Shown: in pieces, positions 48,213 to 55,164 of the stretch
Layout: the number at the start of each line of letters is the position of its first letter
Numbering within the stretch: the first letter of the stretch is position 1
Origin: RHKX01 sp963745755
Lineage (GTDB): Bacteria; Actinomycetota; Thermoleophilia; Solirubrobacterales; 70-9
Assembly: GCA_963745755.1 (NCBI GenBank)
Contig: CAVUYP010000001.1
Span: 2,108,001 to 2,172,000, forward strand
DNA length: 64,000 bases
Direction of reading: 5' to 3'
The notes under the pieces: model-generated
The model's database searches: none
Seen by the model: only the letters and a program-made list of their open reading frames with translations
Told to the model about the DNA's origin: nothing
Made by a program: the position numbers and the translations under genes

Positions 48213-48896
48213 TCAGCAGCCGAGCTTCTTGGCGGCTTCGCGGAGGTTCTTGACCTCGGCGGTGGGCTTCTTGGCGCCGCTCTCGAGCTTCTCGCCGCGG
48301 CGGTTGATCCAGATCACCGGGACGCGCATCTTGATCAGCGGCTCGACGTCGGTGTAGTGGCCGCTGGTGATGTGGACCCAGCCCTTCTTCTTACCGATCC
48401 GGCGGGCGCACTCCTTGAAGTGGGCCGGCTCCGGCTTGTAGCTGCGGACCTGCTGGGCGGTGACGACGAGGTCGAGCTCGGTGCGGAGGTGGCGCCGCGA
48501 GATCCCGAGCAGCTTGTCGTCGACGTTGGAGACGATGCCGAGGTTGTACTTGGCGCCGAGCCGGTCCATCGCCGCGTTCGCCTCGCGGAACGGCTGCCAG
48601 TCGCCGATCGAATCGGGCAGGAACTGGGCGCGCGACGGCTCCAGGGTCCAGCCGACCTCGCCGGCGGCCTTGACGGCGGCGCGGCGCAGGACCTCGGCGT
48701 AGAGCTCGTAGGAGCCGGCCATGACCTCGTACTGGAGCTCGTAGAACCGCATCAGCAGGCTCTTGACGTCCAGGGTCAGGCCGTCCTCATTGGCCTCACG
48801 GCGGAAGGCGTCGGAGATTCCCTTGTCCCAATCGATCAGCGTCCCGTAGCAATCCACGGTCACCCATTCGATCTCGCTGCGCTTCGGTAGGGGCAT
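48213..48896 (-). CDS. HAD-superfamily hydrolase, haloacid dehalogenase type II-like
   Basis: 227 residues. HAD motif I is WVTVDCYGTLIDWDKG, with the first Asp as nucleophile and YGT instead of the commoner xGT. The helical cap domain follows (FRREANEDGLTLDVKSLLMR). Motif II is in GIVSNVDD (Ser/Asn), motif III Lys in RSYKPEPAHFKEC, and motif IV in VHITSGHYTDVEPLI. This is the pattern of L-2-haloacid dehalogenases and related phosphatases (YGTLxDW is typical of dehalogenase type II). A physiological dehalogenase role is not implied. CATAAT lies 11 nt upstream of the ATG. Confidence 0.85.
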   Translation of the reverse strand: MPLPKRSEIEWVTVDCYGTLIDWDKGISDAFRREANEDGLTLDVKSLLMRFYELQYEVMAGSYELYAEVLRRAAVKAAGEVGWTLEPSRAQFLPDSIGDWQPFREANAAMDRLGAKYNLGIVSNVDDKLLGISRRHLRTELDLVVTAQQVRSYKPEPAHFKECARRIGKKKGWVHITSGHYTDVEPLIKMRVPVIWINRRGEKLESGAKKPTAEVKNLREAAKKLGC

Positions 48897-48954
48897 GACG
48901 GCGCGGGATTATGGCATCCCGCGCCGTCCGGCCCCTGCCGGCCCCCTGCCGGGC

Positions 48955-49254
48955 CTAGCTGGCGAGTGCGAGCGGCTTCTCGTTGCCGAGCAACAGCTCG
49001 ATGAACTCACCGATCGACGTACCGCTTGCCTGAGCGGCACGAAGCGGCACATTCGGATGGACCGTGTAGATGTTGCGGCGCCCCTCCCGCTTGCGGCTCA
49101 GGAAGCCCTCGTCGACCAGTTCGGTGACGATGCGTTGGGCGGCGCGCTCGGTGATGTCGAGCGTCGAAGCGATGTCCCGCAGGCGCACCGTCGGATCCTG
49201 GGAGATCACCATCATCACGCGAGCGTGGTTGGTGATGAACGTCCATGTGCTCAT
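48955..49254 (-). CDS. Winged helix-turn-helix transcriptional regulator
   Basis: 99 residues forming a single wHTH of the MarR/ArsR-like kind: WTFITNHARVMMVISQDPTVRLRDIAST, then recognition region ITERAAQRIVTELVDEGFLSRKREGRRNIYTVHP, and a hydrophobic C-terminal helix with SIGEFIELLLGNE that may dimerise. No effector domain or Cys/His metal site. Similar short regulators are common in this lineage. Two TTGTCCC direct repeats (minus-strand GGGACAA) at 49262-49283 immediately precede the gene and may be its operator. Its target outside its own promoter is unknown. Confidence 0.82.
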   Translation of the reverse strand: MSTWTFITNHARVMMVISQDPTVRLRDIASTLDITERAAQRIVTELVDEGFLSRKREGRRNIYTVHPNVPLRAAQASGTSIGEFIELLLGNEKPLALAS

Positions 49255-49261
49255 TTGTTGC

Positions 49262-49283
49262 TTGTCCCTTCTTTGTTTGTCCC
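49262..49283 (-). promoter_or_regulatory. Direct repeat GGGACAA-N8-GGGACAA ahead of the wHTH gene
   Basis: The heptamer is at 49262-49268 and 49277-49283 as TTGTCCC on the plus strand, 15 nt apart start to start. It lies within 30 nt upstream of the ATG at 49254. Candidate autoregulatory operator; based on repetition and position only. Confidence 0.35.
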
Positions 49284-49397
49284 GTCTAAGACCTTAGTTA
49301 CCCCGATCCCGCGTCGGTAATCCGACCGTCATCCGCGGCGGGGGCGAGCTTCGGATAGGGTTCCCGGCCGCTGCTGCGGCGGCCCCCGTTTCCTCCT

Positions 49398-50555
49398 ATG
49401 GACCTCCTCGAATACCAGGGCAAACAGCTTTTCGCACGCTCCGGCGTCGCCGTTCCCGCCGGTGAGCCCGCGGCGAGCGTCGCCGAGGCCGTCGCCGCCG
49501 CCGAGCGGATCGGCTACCCGTGCGTGATCAAGGCCCAGGTCCTGATCGGCGGTCGCGGCAAGGCCGGCGGGATCAAGGTCGCCAAGGACGCCGACGAGGC
49601 CCGCGCCCACGCCGACGCGATCCTCGGCATGGACATCCGCGGGCCGCGTGGCGAGGGTCCGTTCCCGGTTCACCAGGTCTGGGTCGAGGAGGCCTCGGAG
49701 ATCGACGCCGAGTATTACGCCTCGGTGATCCTCGACCGCTCGGCGAAGATGCCGCTGGTGATCCTCTCGCGGATGGGCGGGATGAACGTCGAGGAGATCG
49801 CCGAGAACGATCCCGACGCGCTCGTCCGCCTGCACGTCGATCCGCTGCTCGGGCTGACCCATGACGATGCCGTCTCGCTGGCCATCGACGCGGCGATCGA
49901 CGAGGACGTCGTCGAGGGCGTCGCCGCGAACCTCGTCCAGCTCTACGCGGCCTTCGACGATTTCGACGCGACCCTGATCGAGGTCAACCCGCTGATCGTC
50001 ACCGCCGACCGCGAGGTCGTCGCGCTCGACGCGAAGGTGACGGTCGACGGCTCGGCGCTGTTCCGCCACGAGGAGCTCGCCGCACAGGAGGATCCGCCCG
50101 AGGATCCGCAGGAACGGGCCGCCAAGGAGAAGGGCCTCACCTACGTCAAGCTCGACGGCAACGTCGGCATCCTCGGCAACGGCGCCGGGCTCTGCATGTC
50201 GACGCTCGACGTCGTCGCCAACGCCGGCGGCGAGCCGGCCAACTTCCTCGACGCCGGCGGCGGCTCCAAGGCGGACGCGATCGTCGACGCCCTCGAGGTG
50301 ATCACCTCCGACGAGAAGGTCACGGCGGTGCTGTTCAACATCTTCGGCGGGATCACCCGCTGCGACGAGGTCGCGAGGGGGATCATCGAGGCCTACGAGC
50401 GCGTCGACATGGAGGTTCCGCTCGTCGTTCGCCTCGACGGCACCAACTCCGAGGAGGGTCTGCGACTGCTCGCCGAGGCGAACCTCGAGGGCCTGCACAA
50501 CGCCGAGACGATGCTCGGGGCGGCCGAGCTTGTCGTCGAGCTGGCGAAGGGATGA
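49398..50555 (+). CDS. sucC: Succinate-CoA ligase (ADP-forming) beta subunit
   Basis: TCA-cycle enzyme subunit, 385 residues, the family length. ATP-grasp domain: MDLLEYQGKQLFARSGVAVPAG, CVIKAQVLIGGRGKAGGIKVAK, and EASEIDAEYYASVILDRSAKMP; the C-terminal ligase-CoA domain has YVKLDGNVGILGNGAGLCMSTLD and FLDAGGGSKADAIVDALEVI, with FNIFGGITRCDEVARGI. Intact and strongly conserved. The start ATG is preceded by TCCTCC-rich sequence and a possible -10 GATAGG further up; no clear ribosome site. The alpha subunit follows after 4 nt, so the two are co-translated. Confidence 0.96.
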   Translation: MDLLEYQGKQLFARSGVAVPAGEPAASVAEAVAAAERIGYPCVIKAQVLIGGRGKAGGIKVAKDADEARAHADAILGMDIRGPRGEGPFPVHQVWVEEASEIDAEYYASVILDRSAKMPLVILSRMGGMNVEEIAENDPDALVRLHVDPLLGLTHDDAVSLAIDAAIDEDVVEGVAANLVQLYAAFDDFDATLIEVNPLIVTADREVVALDAKVTVDGSALFRHEELAAQEDPPEDPQERAAKEKGLTYVKLDGNVGILGNGAGLCMSTLDVVANAGGEPANFLDAGGGSKADAIVDALEVITSDEKVTAVLFNIFGGITRCDEVARGIIEAYERVDMEVPLVVRLDGTNSEEGLRLLAEANLEGLHNAETMLGAAELVVELAKG

Positions 50556-50559
50556 ACGC

Positions 50560-51435
50560 ATGAGCATCATCGTCGGCAACGACACGAAGCTGGTCGTCTC
50601 CGGCCTGACCGGCCGCGAGGGCAGCTTCCACGGCCTCCGCAATCGCGACTATGGCACCGACCTCGTCGCCGGGGTGACGCCGAAGAAGGGAGGCCAGGAG
50701 GTCGACGGAGTGCCGATCTTCGACACGGTCAAGGAGGCCGTCGACGAGGCCGGCGCCAACACATCGATGGTCTTCGTCCCGGCCCGCTTCGCCGCCGCCT
50801 CGATCAACGAGGCGATCGACGCCGGGATCGAGACGGTGATCGCGATCACCGAGGGGATTCCCGTCCACGACATGCTGCCGACCTACTGGAAGGCGAAGCA
50901 GGCCGGCGTCCGGCTGATCGGCCCGAACTGCCCCGGCGTCCTCTCGCCCGGCAAGGCCAACGTCGGGATCATCCCCGCCCAGTTCTTCTCGGCGGGCTCG
51001 ATCGGCGTCGTCTCGAAGTCGGGCACGCTGACCTACCAGATCGGCAACGAGCTCAAGCAGGCCGGCCTCGGCAACTCCTCGATCGTCGGCATCGGCGGCG
51101 ACCCGATCGTCGGCTCCGACTTCATCGACATCCTCGAGCTCTACGAGAACGATCCGGAGACCGAGCTGATCGTGCTCGTCGGCGAGATCGGCGGCGACGC
51201 CGAGGAGCGGGCCGCCGACTACATCGCAGACCACGTGACCAAGCCGGTCGTCGCCTACATCGCCGGCTTCACCGCTCCGCCCGGCAAGCAGATGGGCCAC
51301 GCCGGGGCGATCATCTCCGGTTCCTCGGGCACCGCCGAGGCCAAGAAGCAGGCGTTCGAGGCGAAGGGCGTCCAGGTCGGGCGCAGCCCCAGCGAGGCCG
51401 CCGAGATCGCCGCCTCGACGCTCGCCTCGGCCTGA
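50560..51435 (+). CDS. sucD: Succinate-CoA ligase (ADP-forming) alpha subunit
   Basis: Catalytic alpha subunit of 291 residues, starting ATG 50560 (MSIIVGNDTKLVVSGLTGREG). CoA-binding Rossmann domain at the N-terminus (GLTGREGSFHGLRNRDYGTD, VAGVTPKKGGQEVDGVPIFD), IPVHDMLPTYWKAKQAG, LIGPNCPGVLSPGKANVGII, and the phospho-His region in GKQMGHAGAIISGSSGTAEAKK, with His as the catalytic residue. Forms the heterodimer/heterotetramer with SucC and yields ATP from succinyl-CoA. The next gene is 206 nt away behind palindrome copy 2, which probably ends the sucCD transcript. Confidence 0.96.
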   Translation: MSIIVGNDTKLVVSGLTGREGSFHGLRNRDYGTDLVAGVTPKKGGQEVDGVPIFDTVKEAVDEAGANTSMVFVPARFAAASINEAIDAGIETVIAITEGIPVHDMLPTYWKAKQAGVRLIGPNCPGVLSPGKANVGIIPAQFFSAGSIGVVSKSGTLTYQIGNELKQAGLGNSSIVGIGGDPIVGSDFIDILELYENDPETELIVLVGEIGGDAEERAADYIADHVTKPVVAYIAGFTAPPGKQMGHAGAIISGSSGTAEAKKQAFEAKGVQVGRSPSEAAEIAASTLASA

Positions 51436-51516
51436 CCTCGCCGGCGCGTCGCCGCCCGCTGCTCCTCCCGCCGAGGTCCGCCGCTTCTTCCCGCCGAGTT
51501 CCCGCCGCTTCTTGCC

Positions 51517-51565
51517 GCCGAGGTCGAGGAAACCGGCAAATATCGCCCCTTTCCTCGACCTCGGC
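51517..51565. repeat. Intergenic palindrome, copy 2 of 3
   Basis: GCCGAGGTCGAGGAAA pairs with TTTCCTCGACCTCGGC around a 17-nt centre (CCGGCAAATATCGCCCC). It lies 80 nt after sucD. Short CCGCCGAG/CCGCCGCTTCTT repeats (51466-51516) precede it, as a related array precedes copy 1. Confidence 0.75.
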
Positions 51566-51626
51566 GCCGGGCGTGGTGTCGGAGCGGCGCCTCGATCTCG
51601 GCGAGGATCGAGGCGGCGCGCCCGCC

Positions 51627-51632
51627 TATACT
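51627..51632 (+). promoter_or_regulatory. Putative -10 hexamer TATACT, leaderless promoter of the aminotransferase
   Basis: TATACT ends 9 nt before ATG 51642 and supports that start over one 23 codons upstream. Confidence 0.4.
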
Positions 51633-51641
51633 CGCCCCCCG

Positions 51642-52742
51642 ATGGCCTCCCCGATGATCTCCTTCGCCCGCGGCGCCCCGAGCGCCGACCTGCTCCCGGT
51701 CGATGCGGTCCGCGCCGCCGCCGCGACGGCGCTCGACGAGGACGCGACCCGGGCGCTCTCCTACGGCACCGGCATCGGCCACCCCGGTCTCTGCGAGTGG
51801 ATCGGCGAGCGTCACGGCGGGATCGATCCGGTCCGGGTGATGGTCAGCAACGGCTCGCTCGAGGCGGGCTGGATGCTGTTCGGCCACCTGCTCTCGGCCG
51901 GCGACGAGGTCGTTGTCGAGCAGCCCTCCTACGACCGCACCCTGCTGATGCTCGACAAGCTCGGCGTCGACCGGATCGGGATCCCGCTCGAGGACGACGG
52001 CATCGATGTCGAGGGCCTCGAGCAGGCGCTCGCCGACGGCCACCGCCCGAAGCTCATCCACATCATCCCCAACTTCCACAACCCGGCCGGCTGCACGCTG
52101 TCGGAGCCGAAGCGCCGCCGCCTCGTCGAACTCGCCGCCGAGCACGGCTTCTGGATCTTCGAGGACGACCCCTACCGGGAGGTTCGCTTCGGCGGTGAGC
52201 AGCTGCCGACGATGCTGGAGCTCGCCGAGGGCAGCGACGCGAAGGTCGTCCACGCGTCCTCGTTCTCGAAGACGGTCAGCCCCGGCGTCCGCGTCGGCTA
52301 TCTGATCGGGCCCGCCGACGAGATCGCCGCCCTCGCCAAGGGCGCGTCGGAGACCTACATCTCCCCGAACATGCTCGCCGAGTCGATCGTCTTCGAGCTC
52401 TGCCGCTCGGGCGCCCTCGACCGCAACATCGAGCTGGTCAACGCCGCCCTCGCCGAGCGCCGCGATGCCGTCGTCAGCGAGCTCGGCAAGCAGATCCCCG
52501 AGGCCGAGTTCGTCGCCCCGGGCGGCGGCTACTTCCTCTGGCTCGACCTCGCCGAGGGCACCGACACCCGGCGGATGCTCGGCCCCGCCAAGGAGGAGGG
52601 GGTGGCGTTCGTCGCCGGCCCCGACTTCATGCTCGCCGGCGGCGAGAACAGCCTCCGCCTCTCGTTCGCCAGCGTCCCGCCCGGCGACGTCGGCGAGGGC
52701 ATTGCCCGGATTGCCCGGGCGCTCGAGACGATCCGCGCCTAG
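51642..52742 (+). CDS. PLP-dependent aminotransferase, class I/II (2-aminoadipate/LysN-like)
   Basis: 366 residues of fold type I. ISFARGAPSADLLPVDAVR at the N-terminus, LSYGTGIGHPGLCEWIGE, MVSNGSLEAGWMLFGHLL (PLP phosphate region), VVEQPSYDRTLLML, HIIPNFHNPAGCTLSEPKRR (N-P-x-G), FEDDPYREVRF (Asp/Tyr), and the Schiff-base Lys in VHASSFSKTVSPGVRVGYLIGP. FVAPGGGYFLWLDL closes the active site. It matches the MocR-like/2-aminoadipate aminotransferase group without the GntR domain. Amino-acid specificity is not decidable. It stands alone. Confidence 0.9.
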   Translation: MASPMISFARGAPSADLLPVDAVRAAAATALDEDATRALSYGTGIGHPGLCEWIGERHGGIDPVRVMVSNGSLEAGWMLFGHLLSAGDEVVVEQPSYDRTLLMLDKLGVDRIGIPLEDDGIDVEGLEQALADGHRPKLIHIIPNFHNPAGCTLSEPKRRRLVELAAEHGFWIFEDDPYREVRFGGEQLPTMLELAEGSDAKVVHASSFSKTVSPGVRVGYLIGPADEIAALAKGASETYISPNMLAESIVFELCRSGALDRNIELVNAALAERRDAVVSELGKQIPEAEFVAPGGGYFLWLDLAEGTDTRRMLGPAKEEGVAFVAGPDFMLAGGENSLRLSFASVPPGDVGEGIARIARALETIRA

Positions 52743-52935
52743 GCCGGGCGCGAGTACCGCGATTGGCCGCTCGCGGCGCCGGCGGCTGCCGATCGCCGCC
52801 GAGCGGGCCGACGTCGCCGCTTCTCCCGGCCTTCTCCAAAAAATAACCGCCGGTTCGCAAGTTGTTAGCGCCTCTTAAGACTGGATGGCTAATTTCGAGT
52901 CCTCCGGTAAACAAAGGTTGTAGGAGGAGGAAGCC

Positions 52936-53157
52936 ATGCCAGTCAGTTTTTTCGAGGGGATTCCGGAGGACCAGCGCGCCGACGTGACGCGGCGCAACAT
53001 GGAGCGCCGCTTCTTCGCCCTCGCCGCCGCGGTCCGCGACCACGAGGCCTCGGCGCGCCGGACCACGCCGGTCAGCAAGCCCCGGGACGAGCGCCTCTAC
53101 CGGCGGCTGCGCCAGATCTGCGGCGAATCGCCGACCGAGGAGCGGCGGGTCGCGTAG
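52936..53157 (+). CDS. Small hypothetical protein (73 aa)
   Basis: Preceded by AGGAGGAGG at 52922-52930, the strongest ribosome-binding site in the window, and by an AT-richer leader (52850-52920) unlike most genes here, so it is probably well expressed. The product (MPVSFFEGIPEDQRADVTRR..., 73 residues) is basic and mostly helical, with many Arg and no membrane segment, signal or Cys pair. No family is recognised. The stretch 52743-52935 before it holds the leader and no other gene. A GC hairpin follows at 53261. Confidence 0.65.
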   Translation: MPVSFFEGIPEDQRADVTRRNMERRFFALAAAVRDHEASARRTTPVSKPRDERLYRRLRQICGESPTEERRVA

Positions 53158-53260
53158 TCGCAATCAGCTTGGCGCCTCCGGGCGCCAGGGACCGCGCCGG
53201 CGCTCTCCTCTCCTTCGCCGGCGCACGACAACCCAGTAACTCCTGCCCCACAGGAAAGCT

Positions 53261-53290
53261 CCGAGCCCGCTCCGTACCCGGCGGGCTCGG
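53261..53290. terminator. GC hairpin between convergent genes
   Basis: CCGAGCCCGC (53261-53270) pairs with GCGGGCTCGG (53281-53290), a perfect 10-bp stem with a 10-nt loop, between the 73-aa gene and the DtxR-type gene. No clear T-run on either side. Confidence 0.5.
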
Positions 53291-53321
53291 GTCGTGTTGC
53301 CGGTCGCAGCCGGCGGCCGGC

Positions 53322-54035
53322 TCAGCGTCCGTACTTGTCGCGCGAGAGCTGCAGCTGCTCGGGCAGCGCCGCCCGCGGCGCCGGCGCCGGGTCGGCGACC
53401 ACCGAGACGGTCTCGGCGACGCTGCGGGAGACGACGTGGTCGCCGTCGCCGGAGGTGATCACGACCTCCTCGTCGTCGGAGCTCTTCACCTTCGCCTCCA
53501 TGCCGGGCTCGAAGCCGGCGTCGCGGAGGTAATGCAGAAGCTCCTCGGCCTCGTTCTCGAAACGGAGGATGCGGACCGATGCGCCGATCTCGCAATCGGC
53601 GAGCAGCGAGCCGCGGATCCGGTCCTCGAGCACGATCGGGTGCCCGTGCGGGCAGGTCTTGGCGTCGCCGATCGCGGCCATCATCCGCTCCTCGAGCTTC
53701 GGCGACATCGCGTGCTCCATCCGCTCGGCCTCCTCGTGCACCTCGTCCCAGGGGATCCCGAGGACGTCGGTGAGGAAGCGCTCGATGAGCCGGTGGCGGG
53801 TGACGATCGCCTCGGCGTGGCGGCGGCCGTCAGCGGTGAACTTCAGCGACTTGTCGGCCTCGCGGTCGATGTAGCCGTCGTCGATCAGCCGGCCGATCAT
53901 CTCGTGCACGGTCGGCGGCGAGAGCTGCATGGCCCGGGCGACGTTGGCGCCGGTCATCGGCAACTCCGCCTCCTGGAGCCAGAACAGGGCCTGGAGGTAC
54001 TCCTCCTCGGCATCGGTCGCGTGACTGCTGCTCAT
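53322..54035 (-). CDS. DtxR/IdeR/MntR-family metal-dependent regulator
   Basis: 237 residues from ATG 54035 (MSSSHATDAEEEYL); TACGCT 8 nt upstream favours this start over ATG 54041. Three-part layout: N-terminal winged helix (LPMTGANVARAMQLSPPTVHEMIGRLIDDGYI), dimerisation/metal domain with VTRHRLIERFLTDVLGIPWDEVHEEAERMEHAMS and the ligand-rich CPHGHPI, and an SH3-like C-terminal domain (FEPGMEAKVKSSDDEEVVI). It senses Fe2+ or Mn2+; the Cys of CPHG rather than Met at that site fits the IdeR (iron) type. It lies downstream of cydAB on the same strand, separated by palindrome copy 3. Confidence 0.92.
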   Translation of the reverse strand: MSSSHATDAEEEYLQALFWLQEAELPMTGANVARAMQLSPPTVHEMIGRLIDDGYIDREADKSLKFTADGRRHAEAIVTRHRLIERFLTDVLGIPWDEVHEEAERMEHAMSPKLEERMMAAIGDAKTCPHGHPIVLEDRIRGSLLADCEIGASVRILRFENEAEELLHYLRDAGFEPGMEAKVKSSDDEEVVITSGDGDHVVSRSVAETVSVVADPAPAPRAALPEQLQLSRDKYGR

Positions 54036-54043
54036 CGCCATGC

Positions 54044-54049
54044 AGCGTA
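54044..54049 (-). promoter_or_regulatory. Putative -10 hexamer TACGCT, leaderless promoter of the DtxR-type gene
   Basis: TACGCT on the minus strand ends 8 nt before ATG 54035. Confidence 0.35.
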
Positions 54050-54090
54050 CCCGGACCCCGGCGCCGGCGGCAGCCGATCCCAACCCCCGC

Positions 54091-54139
54091 GCCGAGGTCG
54101 AGAAAACGGGTGACAGTTGCCGGTTTCCTCGACCTCGGC
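54091..54139. repeat. Intergenic palindrome, copy 3 of 3
   Basis: GCCGAGGTCGAGAAAA pairs with TTTCCTCGACCTCGGC with one mismatch in the inner stem; the centre (CGGGTGACAGTTGCCGG) has diverged from copies 1 and 2. It lies between the cydB stop and the DtxR-type gene. Confidence 0.75.
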
Positions 54140-54165
54140 GGTCAGCGGGCGGGTGGGGGTGGGGG

Positions 54166-55164
54166 CTACTCGAGCGCCTGCCGCTGGGCGAGGCGGAACA
54201 GCAGCACCAGGGCCGGGCCGACGACGGCGAGGGCGGCGAAGAAGATGACGATCAGCGCGGTCAGGGCCGGCCCGGCACCGGCGCCGTCGTCGACCGTCAG
54301 CGTTTCCGGCAGCAGGTACGGGTACTGAGCGACCGCCCAGCCGGCGACGACCGCGACGACGGCGCCGATCGCCAGCGGCCGCAGCGCCCGCGACCAGCCG
54401 CGCAGCAGCCCGGCCAGGGTCAGCAGGCCGAGCAGCGCCGAGGCGATCACGAACGGCAGCCCCTCGTCGAGGAGGCCGTCGAAGATCGGCCGGGCGTCGG
54501 CGCGGAGGACGACGAGCCCGATCGCGGCCAGCACGCCGGCGACGACGGCGGCGCCGATCGAACGGCGCAGGAAGTAGTCGGCGAGGTCGTCCTCGCCGGC
54601 GCGGCGGCAGTCGTCGAGCAGGAAGACCGAGGCGACGTAGGCGCAGCTGGCGACGAACAGGACGCCGATCAGGACCGGCAGCGGGCCGAACCAGCCGAGC
54701 GCGCTCCCGGAGCCGCCGGCCTCGACCTCGCCGGCGGCGATCGCACCGACCACGCAGCCGAGGAAGAACGGGGTGATCAGCGAGGAGACGGCGAAGACGA
54801 CGTTGGCGCGCCGCGCGGCGGCGTCGCCGAAGGTGTGCCCGAAGGCGAAGCCGGACCCGCGCAGGACGATGCCGACCGCGGCCAGCGCCAGCGGCAGGTA
54901 GAGCGTCTCCATGATCGGCGCGAACGCGTCCGGGAAGCCGGTCCAGAGGACGACGAGGGTGAAGATCAGCCAGACGTGGTTGGCCTCCCAGACCGGGCCG
55001 AGCGACTGCGTGACCCGCTGCTCGATCCGGTCGCGCCGGGCCGAGTCGCGCGATCCGATCGCGAGCAGCTCCCAGACGCCGGCGCCGAAGTCGGCGCCGC
55101 CGAAGGTCGCATAGAGGGTCGCACCGGCGACGAGGATCACGGCGACGACGTCGGGCTTGCTCAT
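54166..55164 (-). CDS. cydB: Cytochrome bd ubiquinol/menaquinol oxidase subunit II
   Basis: 332 residues, eight or nine membrane helices, the structural partner of CydA. VVAVILVAGATLYATFGGADFGAGVWELLA at the N-terminus carries the conserved GGADFGAGVWELL-like sequence of CydB (helix 1). VWEANHVWLIFTLVVLWTGFPDAFAPI (W-E-x-N-H-V-W), then LYLPLALAAVGIVLRGSGFAFGHT, are also typical. The start overlaps the cydA stop as ATGA. No cydCD transporter genes follow; instead a palindrome and the DtxR-type gene. Family assignment is solid. Confidence 0.94.
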   Translation of the reverse strand: MSKPDVVAVILVAGATLYATFGGADFGAGVWELLAIGSRDSARRDRIEQRVTQSLGPVWEANHVWLIFTLVVLWTGFPDAFAPIMETLYLPLALAAVGIVLRGSGFAFGHTFGDAAARRANVVFAVSSLITPFFLGCVVGAIAAGEVEAGGSGSALGWFGPLPVLIGVLFVASCAYVASVFLLDDCRRAGEDDLADYFLRRSIGAAVVAGVLAAIGLVVLRADARPIFDGLLDEGLPFVIASALLGLLTLAGLLRGWSRALRPLAIGAVVAVVAGWAVAQYPYLLPETLTVDDGAGAGPALTALIVIFFAALAVVGPALVLLFRLAQRQALE

